Positions 1 to 7,640 are shown, numbered from the stretch's first letter. The stretch is 32,794 nucleotides of DNA from Desulfobacteria bacterium (GCA_030145395.1 JAQYVR010000049.1:1-32794); one strand, 5' to 3'. Notes: generated by a model not told the origin, from the letters alone. A program made the numbers and translations.

Positions 1-97
1 ACAAGATGGTATCTCGTCTCATAAACTGCATGGCTCAAACGTCTTATGCCCATGCACCTTATTATACCAAAACCACATATCAATGGAACCCTTTCCT

Positions 98-117
98 CCC
101 CGTGCTCCCGCACGGGG
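98..117. repeat. GC-rich perfect hairpin
   Basis: CCCCGTGC and GCACGGGG form an 8-bp perfect stem with a TCCC loop, in the non-coding stretch downstream of the alpha/beta hydrolase gene. There is no T-run on either side, so it is not a standard intrinsic terminator. Similar isolated palindromes occur near 2511 and 3808. It may be a REP-like palindrome. Confidence 0.45.
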
Positions 118-211
118 TATCCAGGGTTAGTCTTTCATGAACAAAATCCCCTAATTGTCTGGCAAAGTATGCCTGTTGCTCATCAGTGTATTCTTGATAG
201 AACAGGAAGGG

Positions 212-964
212 TCAAGGAGTGTTCCTTTGCAGGAATCTTAAGATCACTTCGTTAAACAATTGTGGGGTTTCTTCGTTGGGGGAGTGTCCAGCTCCCGGGA
301 AAATACACAATTCGGAGTTCTTGATTCCCCTGTGGGCCACGATCGGATGTTCCAGGCCAAAGAATGGGTCCCTGTCACCCCCCATGATCAGCGTTGGGAC
401 TTCAATATTGGAAAATCTTGGCCTCAAATCGTAAGACAGGCTCCAAACATAGTGTCTGGCCTCTCTAATGGCCTCCCACTTCAACCTAGCGTACCCTTCC
501 CCATGGTGATGAACAAGCCGCTTGCGAAGACTCTCATCGATTTCAGGCCAAGGCTGAAAGTACTCTTCACACCGGGCAATTGTTTGATCGGTCCCATAAT
601 AGCCCACACCTTGGAGTGTCAGTGTCTTCACCTTCTCAGGAAACAAAGATGCAAACGCAAGAGCTATTGCCCCGCCTTCGCACAGTCCACACAGATGTAC
701 TGAGTGAAGATTAAGGTCCGTGACCAGTTCTCCCAGTTCATCAGCGCGCTGATCAAAGTATCCTTCTTCATAAAGAAGATGATGTTCAGATCGACCGTAT
801 CCGAGACGATCGTAAGTTATAAAGCGATAGTGCGTGGCAAAAACGTCGACCTGGCCTTTCCACGCCATGCTGGAACTCGCACCATCGTGCAAACCTATCA
901 GGGTTTGCCCTTCACCGTAACTTTCGTAGTGTATCGTTCCTCGACTCAAGCGTATTCTATGCAT
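212..964 (-). CDS. alpha/beta hydrolase with cysteine nucleophile
   Basis: A 250-residue alpha/beta-hydrolase-fold protein without signal peptide, so probably cytoplasmic. The usual Ser nucleophile elbow is replaced by GLCEGG, with Cys95 at the nucleophile position; the likely acid is Asp199 in GGDRDP and the base His227 in GAGHS. The oxyanion region is HDGASS near residue 26. Cys nucleophiles are known in dienelactone hydrolases and a few other members of the fold, but the overall sequence resembles the general Abhydrolase_1 group, so the substrate cannot be named. The ATG follows the stop of the upstream YbaK-like gene by about 12 bp and has no clear Shine-Dalgarno sequence, suggesting translational coupling. 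Confidence 0.85.
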   Translation of the reverse strand: MHRIRLSRGTIHYESYGEGQTLIGLHDGASSSMAWKGQVDVFATHYRFITYDRLGYGRSEHHLLYEEGYFDQRADELGELVTDLNLHSVHLCGLCEGGAIALAFASLFPEKVKTLTLQGVGYYGTDQTIARCEEYFQPWPEIDESLRKRLVHHHGEGYARLKWEAIREARHYVWSLSYDLRPRFSNIEVPTLIMGGDRDPFFGLEHPIVAHRGIKNSELCIFPGAGHSPNEETPQLFNEVILRFLQRNTP

Positions 965-976
965 TTTAACTATCTG

Positions 977-1480
977 TCAGAGTTCGATCGGTTCAGCCTC
1001 AGTTACCTTCTGTATGTCGGCAGGGCTCATAACGAGCATTAGTCCTCTCCTGCCCCCGTTGATGGCCACCTTGTCAAATGCAAGTAATCCTGCGTCAATG
1101 ATAACACGGAGATGCTGTTTCATTCCAAAGGGGCTGATACCCCCAACTTGATATCCCGTCAGACGCTCGGCTGTGGCCGGATCAACCATTCCAGCCTTTT
1201 TTACACCGCGGGTTTTGGCAAGCTTTTTGAAAGGAACGATCTTGCTGCCCGGCATGAGCACGACAAAATACTCATTGGTGGCAAATTCGACTACTAACGT
1301 CTTGATAGTCTGTTCACCTGGCATTTCAATCGCTTCGGAAGCAAAAAGGGCACCCTTCTCAACATGCTCATATTCTGCTACCACGAAAGAAATGCCGAGT
1401 TCCTTAAGAAGCTGGACGGCTCGAGTCAATGTTGATAATTCGAACTCCCTTAATAGTCTGCCCGGCTTGTAGTGCTTCAT
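977..1480 (-). CDS. YbaK/prolyl-tRNA deacylase-domain protein
   Basis: A YbaK-family domain protein. These proteins hydrolyse mischarged aminoacyl-tRNA (for example Cys-tRNAPro) in the cytoplasm. The recognisable features are the central region with IKTLVV and FVVLMPGSKIV, the signature VGGISPFG about three quarters along, and the closing region KVAINGGRRGLMLVMSP. The ORF track starts at a TTG (1537), adding 19 residues rich in non-conserved positions; the internal ATG at 1480 gives 167 residues, close to the usual ~155-160, and is preferred although its ribosome binding site is weak. It lies directly upstream of the alpha/beta hydrolase gene with which it probably forms a two-gene operon. 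The exact tRNA specificity is not visible. Confidence 0.85.
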   Translation of the reverse strand: MKHYKPGRLLREFELSTLTRAVQLLKELGISFVVAEYEHVEKGALFASEAIEMPGEQTIKTLVVEFATNEYFVVLMPGSKIVPFKKLAKTRGVKKAGMVDPATAERLTGYQVGGISPFGMKQHLRVIIDAGLLAFDKVAINGGRRGLMLVMSPADIQKVTEAEPIEL

Positions 1481-1557
1481 GCAAGGAAAGCCAAATCGCG
1501 TATCATGGGGCACCAACGCCAGGCCTCTGAAACTCAAGGCTTTCCCAAAAACACAAA

Positions 1558-1600
1558 AGCCCCGCCTCTCTCCACGAGAAACGGGCCCTTCGTGTTTATT
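1558..1600 (-). terminator. candidate intrinsic terminator after the H1-like gene
   Basis: Read on the minus strand, a GC-rich imperfect stem (GGGCCCGTTTCTC with GAGAGAGGCGGGGC) is followed by TTTTGTGTTTTT. It sits 3' of the H1-like gene and before the YbaK gene, where a terminator would be expected. The stem contains G-U pairs and a bulge, so confidence is moderate. Confidence 0.45.
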
Positions 1601-1629
1601 TCTTAACTATCCAGTACAAGCGGTTGGGG

Positions 1630-2115
1630 CTATGCCACTACATAACTGCCCCTGCCGGTTCTCTTGATTTTCTTTTGCTTGAATGCTCTATACAAGATAT
1701 TCCTGACGCTCCTTTCTTCAAACCCGGTCTTTTTCATCAGGGTGGGAGCATCAGCGCCTTTGTTTGATCCCTTGATAATCTTGAGCAACTGATCAGTTGC
1801 AGTCAATGCAGCAGCTTTTTTGCGAGGAGCTTTCTTCGCAGCGGCCTTTTTGCGCGGAGCTTTCTTTGCAGCAGCTTTTTTGCGAGGAGCTTTCTTCGCA
1901 GCGGCCTTTTTGCGCGGAGCTTTCTTTGCAGCAGCTTTTTTGCGCGGAGCTTTCTTCGCAACGGCCTTCTTTTTGGGTTTGGCTTTGGTTTTCTTCTCCA
2001 CTGCGGCCTTAGCCTTTTCAAGCTTGTCAACGGCTTTCGTAATTCTCTCCGCTTTCTTTGTTAGCCCTTTCAGTTCCTTGATCACGGCTCCTAAGTCTTT
2101 CTTCAAACTTGTCAT
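1630..2115 (-). CDS. histone H1-like basic protein with winged-helix-like C-terminus
   Basis: A 161-residue, extremely Lys/Ala-rich protein, likely a nucleoid-associated DNA-binding protein. Residues 1-42 look like a helical, coiled-coil-prone N-terminus (LKKDLGAVIKELKGLTKKAE). Residues 51-100 are five 10-residue units, AVAKKAPRKK then four AAAKKAPRKK, very like the tail of eukaryotic H1 and bacterial Hc1/AlgP-like proteins. Residues ~104-161 are a non-repetitive domain with helix-turn-helix character (LMKKTGFEERSVRNILYRAFKQ) ending in a wing-like TGRGSYVV. The start has a purine-rich GGGAGGAATGGGGA leader. Low-complexity tails make homology inference by composition unreliable; the C-terminal domain is the informative part. 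Confidence 0.8.
   Translation of the reverse strand: MTSLKKDLGAVIKELKGLTKKAERITKAVDKLEKAKAAVEKKTKAKPKKKAVAKKAPRKKAAAKKAPRKKAAAKKAPRKKAAAKKAPRKKAAAKKAPRKKAAALTATDQLLKIIKGSNKGADAPTLMKKTGFEERSVRNILYRAFKQKKIKRTGRGSYVVA
1808..1965. repeat. 60-bp higher-order tandem repeat in the H1-like gene
   Basis: Two identical 60-bp copies lie head to tail at 1808-1867 and 1868-1927, followed by a diverged partial third copy. Each 60-mer contains two 30-bp units that encode the same ten residues with different codons (gcgaggagc against gcgcggagc). Identity at synonymous positions indicates recent duplication by slippage or unequal recombination, so the tail length is probably variable between strains. Confidence 0.9.
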
Positions 2116-2510
2116 TCCCCATTCCTCCCTATTTGTGGGTTTGTATAACTATGCACCTTTTCCTTCAGTGCATTAGCGCAGTTTCAAACAGGCCACTCTT
2201 TGGGTTTTACGCATTATGAAGTCTACTGTGTTCATATCACTAGCTTGAAGTATTTGGTGAAGTAAGTTTTATATATAGACCATTCCTGAATAAATGTCAA
2301 CGAATATTACTCATTTACTCCTGTTTGCAGATATGGTCTCAGAAGAAACGTCAAAATATGAATGCAGTGATTTTGCGCCCTTCAGGCGATCGGGACTTTG
2401 CTGCAACACCTCTCTTTTTGTTAACGAGTTTTAAGATTCCTCGCAGTTTGCTGCAGGGAATCTTTGACTGTGAGGAGTTGTTCGATTCTTATATTCTGTC
2501 GCTAACGTTT

Positions 2511-2545
2511 ACCAGCCTTTGGCTGGTTTATCCGCCTCTGGCGGA
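2511..2545. repeat. two adjacent short palindromes
   Basis: ACCAGCC-TTT-GGCTGGT is followed three bases later by TCCGCC-TCT-GGCGGA. Both are perfect with three-base loops. The linking TTTATCCGCC is the same string that borders the structured repeat at 12310-12473, which may be chance or may reflect a shared family. No T-run follows, so termination is not indicated. Confidence 0.5.
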
Positions 2546-2610
2546 CCGTAGTCTCGATGGATTGGGACGGGGAATACGCTCGCTGTAGCAGTTCAACATA
2601 AAGGATAGGA

Positions 2611-2772
2611 ATGACGACAAGAACACAACTGGCCCGAGGAAATGGTTATCTTCTTGAACCGGTAACACGACCCCTCAATGAAGTTCAAATAAATCTTGGC
2701 GGGTGGAACACCTATGTAAAACGGCAAAGGCAGGGTCATGGCGCCCCTGCCTTTCTCTTCTGGTGTGTATAA
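2611..2772 (+). CDS. possible small ORF of unknown function
   Basis: A 53-codon ORF too short for the track, beginning MTTRTQLARGNGYLLEP and ending AFLFWCV. It is preceded by AAGGATAGGA immediately before the ATG, a passable ribosome binding site. I recognise no family and see no signal peptide. Its 3' third overlaps a strong hairpin (2726-2754), which argues either for a structured transcript end or against coding. Coding status is uncertain. Confidence 0.22.
   Translation: MTTRTQLARGNGYLLEPVTRPLNEVQINLGGWNTYVKRQRQGHGAPAFLFWCV
2726..2760 (+). terminator. strong stem-loop, possible intrinsic terminator
   Basis: AAAGGCAGGG and CCCTGCCTTT pair perfectly over 10 bp around a nine-base loop and are followed by the pyrimidine stretch CTCTTCT. 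The tail is not a pure T-run. If it terminates transcription, the transcript is an otherwise unannotated one on the plus strand between 2600 and 2760. Confidence 0.4.
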
Positions 2773-2887
2773 GATCTTCAGCCCTAACAGCCTATGTGCT
2801 ATAAACGTGTAATGGCGGTCAGTCTGTAAATGTCACGAAATATCAAAAGAACAATCCTATATGGTTCAGCTTCCCGCAGTTTGCGTT

Positions 2888-3589
2888 CTACTCATCAGAT
2901 ATCCGCTTCTCAATGTCTCTGAGATATTTTTTCAGGATTCTATTATTCTCTTTAGTCATTTCAACGAACTTCACTCCCATCCCAGCAGGATAGGCATCCG
3001 TTTCTTCCCCTTTCTTTCTTGTCCATATCACTTCACACTTGATTACTACGGTCTCTGAAAGGCCAGGCAATCCAAGTTTAACCAAAAAGTCGTCACCCTT
3101 TTTGAGCGGATTCTCAGTTTTAATAAAAAGGCCACCACCACTCACATTCCCGGTGTAAGCCTTCACAAAGGACCTTTTATCTTTGTACGTTACAGCCAAG
3201 GTCTCCAAGAGACGTATTTCATCTCTTGCTGAAAACTCACAGACCCGTTCGATCATCTTTTTGTATCTTTCCATCATGGATGTGAGAATATTCTTGAAGT
3301 CTGAGGGGAGTTTGTTACACTCACTGTCCAGAAATCCTCGATCAATAAGGCCAACAGTCGTCTCTCCAATAGCTTGGGCTGTGGCGGTTCGCGTAACTCC
3401 TCCGAAGAAACCGACTTCGCCAAATATCTCGCCTGCCTGAAGCCATTCGATCACATATTTCTTCCCCCCTATCATTCTGGATAGTTGCACTGTGCCTGAC
3501 AGGACAACATAGACCCAGTCCCCAGAACCACCCTCCTGAACGACAATCTGACCGTCCTGATATGACTCTTCAGATGCTATATAGAACAC
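2888..3589 (-). CDS. cyclic-nucleotide-binding domain + PilZ domain fusion protein
   Basis: A 233-residue cytoplasmic signalling protein. Residues ~5-100 form a cNMP-binding beta-barrel; the phosphate-binding cassette GEIFGEVGFFGGVTRTATAQA keeps the Glu of FGE and the Arg that contact cyclic nucleotide in the CAP family. Residues ~118-228 form a PilZ domain with the c-di-GMP motifs RDEIR (RxxxR) and NVSGGG (NxSxxG). No DNA-binding helix-turn-helix follows the barrel, so it is not a Crp-type regulator. The start is GTG at 3589 with an AAGGAG Shine-Dalgarno eight bases upstream. The dual layout suggests integration of two nucleotide signals; ligands are inferred from motifs, not shown. It is monocistronic, with a candidate promoter at 3712-3740. 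Confidence 0.88.
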   Translation of the reverse strand: MFYIASEESYQDGQIVVQEGGSGDWVYVVLSGTVQLSRMIGGKKYVIEWLQAGEIFGEVGFFGGVTRTATAQAIGETTVGLIDRGFLDSECNKLPSDFKNILTSMMERYKKMIERVCEFSARDEIRLLETLAVTYKDKRSFVKAYTGNVSGGGLFIKTENPLKKGDDFLVKLGLPGLSETVVIKCEVIWTRKKGEETDAYPAGMGVKFVEMTKENNRILKKYLRDIEKRISDE

Positions 3590-3902
3590 AGGAACATCTC
3601 CTTATTAACCCTGCAGGATAACATCAAAGCAAAAAGGTGTTCGTATTTCACTATCCACACTTCTGCCACCAATAAACGAATACATGCTAACACGTTACCG
3701 TTGAGTTTACCAACATAGTGTAAAAGAAAATCAAAGTCAAACAAAAGATGCGAAGCAGATTCCTCTTGCCGTCAGCCTCGCCTTCCTGCATACTAAGTAT
3801 GAAGCTTCCCCGCCCTAAAGGACGGGGCCTCTGCCTTACGGCGGCACTTCGTGCGCCGGGAGCGAGCCGGTCAAATTAGGCGAGTCACGACAACCTCATA
3901 CT
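3590..3902. other. intergenic region with clustered palindromes
   Basis: The region lies between the divergent cNMP-PilZ and tldD genes. Its right half holds several hairpins in a row: CATAC-TAA-GTATG (3789-3801 region), CCCCGCCC-TAAA-GGACGGGG (3808-3827), GCC-TTAC-GGC, and a bulged stem around CGGCGGCAC-TTC-GTGCGCCG (about 3840-3860). No T-run follows. The cluster resembles remnants of palindrome-bearing mobile ends (REP or IS200/IS605-type) but no transposase is present. Confidence 0.45.
3712..3740 (-). promoter_or_regulatory. candidate sigma70-type promoter for the cNMP-PilZ gene
   Basis: On the minus strand TTGACT and TATGTT are separated by 17 bp, giving a leader of about 115 nt before the GTG start at 3589. 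Five and four of six consensus positions match. A single promoter match in AT-rich DNA can be chance. Confidence 0.35.
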
Positions 3903-3944
3903 GTGTCAACCCACACGCAGGAGGCCGCCGCAGGGAAAACCCAA

Positions 3945-5312
3945 ATGAAAGACCAATTGTTTGAGGCACTCAAGAAGAGTTCTGGGGATTACGCGGAGAT
4001 TCGCGTCGAAATAGAGCAAGGCACACACCTCTCTTACCGCGGGCAGGACATGGAGTCTGCCGGCTCATCAACGTTCAGGGGAGGCATCGTTCGTGCCTGC
4101 ATGCATGGCGGTTGGGGCATGATAGTCTTCGACTCGCTGGAGAATCTTCCAAACCAGGTTGATGAGGCATTCCGCTGCGCAGCCCTTGTAGGCAAGGAAA
4201 AGACCCAACTGGCCGAGGTCGAGGTCGTTGACGCTATGCGGCCTGCCAATTTGCGGCGCGACCCCAGAACCGTCAGCCTGGAAGAAAAAATCCGTCTGAT
4301 CCAAAAATACAACACGATTATCCTTCATGCCCACCCGTCGATTGAGTCCTCGGGTGTTAGCTACGGTGACTCATTCCGGACCGTTCATTTTGCAAATACT
4401 CGGGGGACTTATTATATGGAGGAGCGTCCACGTGTGTATTGTGCTTTCCATGCAACAGCCCGGGACGGCTCTTTGGTCCAACGCACGGGGGACAGCTTCG
4501 CCTCAGCCGTTACCTATGATGTCGTAGTCGATCTCCAGGATAAGGTGCGGCAGGTAGCTGACCGGGCTGCGATGCTCCTAAAAGCGCCAAAAGTCAAAGG
4601 CGGCCCTCAGACGGTCATTCTCAACCGCAAACTTGGTGGTATCTTCATCCACGAAGCTTTCGGCCACCTCAGCGAAGCCGATTTTTTGTATGAGAACCCC
4701 AAGATGCGTGATTTGATGTTTCACGGGCGTCAGATGGGAGGGAAGAAACTTAACGTGGTGGACGACGGCTCAATTGATAAGACTATCGGCAGCCTTTCCT
4801 TTGATGACGAAGGAACACCCGCAACAAAGACCAACCTCGTCACGGAAGGTGTGCTTACAGGCCACCTCCATTCACTCGAAACCGCTGCCAAGATGGGCGC
4901 AACTCCCACGGGTAATGCCCGGGCCGTGGGGCGTCAGTACCCCCCGGTGGTGCGTATGACCAACACCATTGTCGAAAACGGAGATATGCCGCTTGAGGAA
5001 CTCTTCGCCGACGTGGACAACGGAATCTACGCCTGTGATGCCTTCGGCGGACAGACCGAATTCGAAATGTTCACTTTCTCTGCTGGGTACGGATACCGCA
5101 TCGAGAACGGCAAAATCGGTGAACTCGTCCGTGATGTGGCCCTCACCGGAAATGTCTTTCAGACACTCAAGGCGATTGACGGCATAGCCAACGACCTGGA
5201 AATCTACGAAAGCGCCGGTGGTTGTGGAAAAAGCGGACAGGCCCCGTTGCCCGTTGGATTCGGATCCCCCCATATCCGTATCAGGGATGTTGTAATCGGC
5301 GGTGAACAATAG
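3945..5312 (+). CDS. tldD: TldD-type metalloprotease subunit
   Basis: TldD of the TldD/TldE heteromeric Zn protease, which degrades unfolded peptides and matures modified peptides such as microcin B17 in E. coli. The metal-binding HEAFGH (HExxxH, about residue 236-241 from the chosen start) is followed by LSEADF, and the conserved late GGCGKSGQ provides the third-ligand Cys (about residue 427). The closing GFGSPHIRI is typical. The track starts at a GTG (3903) with no ribosome binding site; the ATG at 3945 follows GCAGGG and gives about 455 residues, the normal length. Its partner tldE follows 116 bp downstream. No candidate RiPP precursor or modifying enzyme is seen nearby, so a general proteolytic role is more likely. 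Confidence 0.93.
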   Translation: MKDQLFEALKKSSGDYAEIRVEIEQGTHLSYRGQDMESAGSSTFRGGIVRACMHGGWGMIVFDSLENLPNQVDEAFRCAALVGKEKTQLAEVEVVDAMRPANLRRDPRTVSLEEKIRLIQKYNTIILHAHPSIESSGVSYGDSFRTVHFANTRGTYYMEERPRVYCAFHATARDGSLVQRTGDSFASAVTYDVVVDLQDKVRQVADRAAMLLKAPKVKGGPQTVILNRKLGGIFIHEAFGHLSEADFLYENPKMRDLMFHGRQMGGKKLNVVDDGSIDKTIGSLSFDDEGTPATKTNLVTEGVLTGHLHSLETAAKMGATPTGNARAVGRQYPPVVRMTNTIVENGDMPLEELFADVDNGIYACDAFGGQTEFEMFTFSAGYGYRIENGKIGELVRDVALTGNVFQTLKAIDGIANDLEIYESAGGCGKSGQAPLPVGFGSPHIRIRDVVIGGEQ

Positions 5313-5331
5313 AGAGACAACTTAAGGTCTC

Positions 5332-5448
5332 ATGGTTGCCACGACAAACTCCCTTTGGAGTTGCACCGCTGATCTTGAAGATCTCTCACGACCTCTTGCG
5401 CGTGAACCTTTACATAGAGGAATCCAGTATGCGCACTTCTATGATTGA
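5332..5448 (+). CDS. possible 38-codon leader ORF before tldE
   Basis: An ATG ORF beginning MVATTNSLWSCTADLED starts after AAGG with a five-base spacer, and ends 20 bp inside tldE in a different frame. It could couple translation of tldE to ribosome passage, or be coincidental. No family is recognised. Confidence 0.18.
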   Translation: MVATTNSLWSCTADLEDLSRPLAREPLHRGIQYAHFYD

Positions 5449-6742
5449 GATAATGAAGGATCATTTCCAACAAGGGCTGGACACTGCCAAATGTATGGGT
5501 GCCACCGCGGCCAAGCTTGCCTTCTATCACACAGAGAGGACCGATTGCAGGTTCGAGGCGGGACGTCTGAAGGATACGGGCGGGCGCGAAGCTATCTCGT
5601 ACAGTATAGAGGTCCTTGTTGGCAGTCGCAAGGGCAACACTTCCGGCAACAGGCTTGAAGATTTGGACACCATGATTGAACAGGCCGTGACTCTCGGGAA
5701 GATTGGAAGCGTCGCCCACTTTGACGCCTATCCTGTCCCCAGCAAGGTGGCCAAGGTCAAGACACACTCGGAGAAGACACTTTCCCTGTCGCGCGAAAAA
5801 ATGATCGAGGGCTGTCAGCACATGACAGATCTGCTTAAGGCGTATAATCCAGACCTCTTTATTGAATGCTCGGCCAGCCGCGTGGAATCCGAACAGCTTC
5901 TGGTAACCAGCGGCGGTGTCTGCCATGATGTTACTGGTACACGCTGGAAGCTTGGGGCATCTGTTCAGCGTACTGCAGACACGGACATGCTTTTCGCGGG
6001 CTACGGTCGGACCTGGTCAGACCTGAACGCATTCTACGATCCAAACGACATTGCGAAAAAGATCATAACGGACCTCCGTCGAGCCGAGCCGATTGTTGAG
6101 TCACCTAGAGGCAAAGTCGTGGCGTACCTTCCTCCGGAAACAATAGCACAAATGATCCTGCCCGTTTTCATGGGCACCAACGGCCGAAACGTAGCTAAGG
6201 GTGACTCACCTCTGGGCGGCCGTCTGGGCCAGCAGGTCCTTGCCCCTTCTCTCACAATTCTTGACGACCCACACCAGGACTATGCTACTGGCGCTCGTGT
6301 TATTGATAACAACGGCATTCCGACGCGCCGGCAGACAATCTTCGACCGTGGCGTGCTCAAGCGTTTCCTGTACGATCTTGACTCTGCAGGGCTTGCCGGG
6401 GCCGAACCCACGGGCAACAATGGCTGCACCCCGCACTCTCCCAAAATGTTGCGAGGCGGCCAGTCGAGTAGAGAACTGCTTGCCGACATCAAGGACGGCC
6501 TTTACATCCGCGACATAATAGGCTTTGGACAGAGCAACATCGTTAATGGCGACTTCTCTGGAAACGTCGGCCTAGGTTACCGCATCGAAAACGGTAGTAT
6601 TACGGGACGGGTCAAGAACACTATGATCGCCGGCAACCTGTACGAGATTCTAAAGCAAAACGTACTACTCAGTTCCGATACAGAACACGAAGGACGCTAT
6701 CCCCATGTCGCGATCGAGGGTGTAAGTGTGAGCGCGGGTTGA
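5429..6742 (+). CDS. tldE: TldE/PmbA-type protease subunit
   Basis: The partner of TldD, lacking the HExxxH metal site as expected for TldE (PmbA). Family landmarks include RFEAGRLKDTG near the N-terminus, the central VAYLPPETIAQMILPVF, and the C-terminal GLGYRIENGSITGRVKNTMIAGNL split here by normal variation. The track extends the ORF to a TTG at 5336, but the ATG at 5429 is preceded by AGAGGA seven bases upstream and yields 437 residues, close to E. coli PmbA (450). It probably shares a transcript with tldD, 116 bp upstream. TldD and TldE act together in the cytoplasm. Confidence 0.92.
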   Translation: MRTSMIEIMKDHFQQGLDTAKCMGATAAKLAFYHTERTDCRFEAGRLKDTGGREAISYSIEVLVGSRKGNTSGNRLEDLDTMIEQAVTLGKIGSVAHFDAYPVPSKVAKVKTHSEKTLSLSREKMIEGCQHMTDLLKAYNPDLFIECSASRVESEQLLVTSGGVCHDVTGTRWKLGASVQRTADTDMLFAGYGRTWSDLNAFYDPNDIAKKIITDLRRAEPIVESPRGKVVAYLPPETIAQMILPVFMGTNGRNVAKGDSPLGGRLGQQVLAPSLTILDDPHQDYATGARVIDNNGIPTRRQTIFDRGVLKRFLYDLDSAGLAGAEPTGNNGCTPHSPKMLRGGQSSRELLADIKDGLYIRDIIGFGQSNIVNGDFSGNVGLGYRIENGSITGRVKNTMIAGNLYEILKQNVLLSSDTEHEGRYPHVAIEGVSVSAG

Positions 6743-6803
6743 CAGCTGTTCTGTGAAGACATCATTTTCCTATCTGAAAACAGCTCTTGGGATTCTTCGA
6801 AGA

Positions 6804-6831
6804 TTGACAATGAGCTCCAAACTGCTATAAG
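6804..6831 (+). promoter_or_regulatory. sigma70-like promoter for the methyltransferase gene
   Basis: TTGACA (perfect) and TATAAG (five of six) are separated by 16 bp. Transcription would begin near 6838. This leaves only eight bases before the track start at 6846 and favours the ATG at 6873 as the true start of the downstream gene. Confidence 0.6.
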
Positions 6832-6872
6832 AAAGTTGAGAGTTCATGCAAAGGCCAAGAAGGTTGGAGACC

Positions 6873-7526
6873 ATGCCCATCAGAACAAAACATGAACTGG
6901 AACTCATTCCTCTCGCGATAGGTGGGAAAGAGCTTGAGCTTCACGGCATAACAAAGTGGGACAGCTTTGTGACCGATCTTGAACAGAAGGGAGAGGAGTA
7001 CATCAGTCAGTTTCCTTTCTGGGTTAAGATCTGGGAAGCGTCTATTGTGTTGGCCGATCATTTGATTGTAATGGGCATTAAAAAGGAGATGGAAATACTC
7101 GAAATCGGCGCAGGCATGGGAATCATAGGTCTATTCCTAGGCGCCTTCGGACACAAGGTGACAATTACCGATTATGAAGAAGATGCTCTTGAACTGTTAC
7201 GAATGAATGTTGAACACAATGGACTGCACACCGTCTCCGTGAAGAAGTTAAATTGGAACAAGCCTGATCTGACGGAAAAATATGATATAATCTGCGGATC
7301 GGAATTGATTTACAATGAGACCTCCTTTGAACCGATCATAAGCCTGTTTAAGAAATACCTCCAACCCGATGGCACCGTATTTCTGTCCCATGACTTAAGT
7401 CGTATGTGCATAATAAAATTTATTGGAATGGTTCCCGGACGATTTGAGATCCATAATATGATAAAAACATTGCGGGGGGAGGACAAGCTTCATAAGGTGA
7501 TGATCCACAAGCTCCACCTCAAATAA
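6873..7526 (+). CDS. class I SAM-dependent methyltransferase (METTL21/Nnt1-like)
   Basis: A 217-residue Rossmann-fold methyltransferase. Motif I EIGAGMGIIGL (about residues 76-86) and motif II ITDYEEDALELLRMN bind S-adenosylmethionine; CGSELIYN follows as the post-motif region in which lysine methyltransferases of the METTL21 group have a D/E-xx-Y. This suggests a protein-lysine methyltransferase, but a small-molecule or nicotinamide-type substrate cannot be excluded. The N-terminal FPFWVKIWEASIVLADHL resembles the W-E-S-a helix of that group. The start at 6873 is chosen from the promoter position and GGAG just upstream; 6846 is the alternative. It appears to be transcribed separately from tldE. 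Confidence 0.78.
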   Translation: MPIRTKHELELIPLAIGGKELELHGITKWDSFVTDLEQKGEEYISQFPFWVKIWEASIVLADHLIVMGIKKEMEILEIGAGMGIIGLFLGAFGHKVTITDYEEDALELLRMNVEHNGLHTVSVKKLNWNKPDLTEKYDIICGSELIYNETSFEPIISLFKKYLQPDGTVFLSHDLSRMCIIKFIGMVPGRFEIHNMIKTLRGEDKLHKVMIHKLHLK

Positions 7527-7640
7527 GCTGGGCAGCGAACTTTCAGGGCGCTGCGGATAAGACTGGGACTACCAAACTGGGCATGTTTTATGCTGTTATG
7601 ATCCACTATATTATGTGTACGCGTTGATAAGCATAGGGCA

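Larger units (their letters stand above)
2116..2887. other. 772-bp gene-poor intergenic region
   Basis: This stretch separates the divergent H1-like side from the cNMP-PilZ gene. Its AT-rich part (2130-2340) is presumably the promoter region of the H1-like gene, but no convincing boxes are seen. It then holds two adjacent small hairpins (2511-2545), a possible 53-codon ORF (2611-2772) and a strong stem-loop (2726-2754). The track ORF at 2325-2588 has no family resemblance or good start and is treated as noise. Confidence 0.6.

Noticed and set aside
1797-2176. Plus-strand ORFs opposite the H1-like gene (AFFAAAFLRG repeats)
   Set aside because: They are reverse-strand shadows of the Lys/Ala repeats; the biased codons keep several frames open.
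2325-2588. 87-residue plus-strand ORF in the track
   Set aside because: No family resemblance, no good ribosome binding site, and it runs across two palindromes; a random ORF in non-coding DNA is the simpler explanation.
3945-6742. RiPP biosynthesis cluster around TldD/TldE
   Set aside because: No precursor-like peptide, radical SAM, YcaO or cyclodehydratase is adjacent, so the pair is more likely a general protease.
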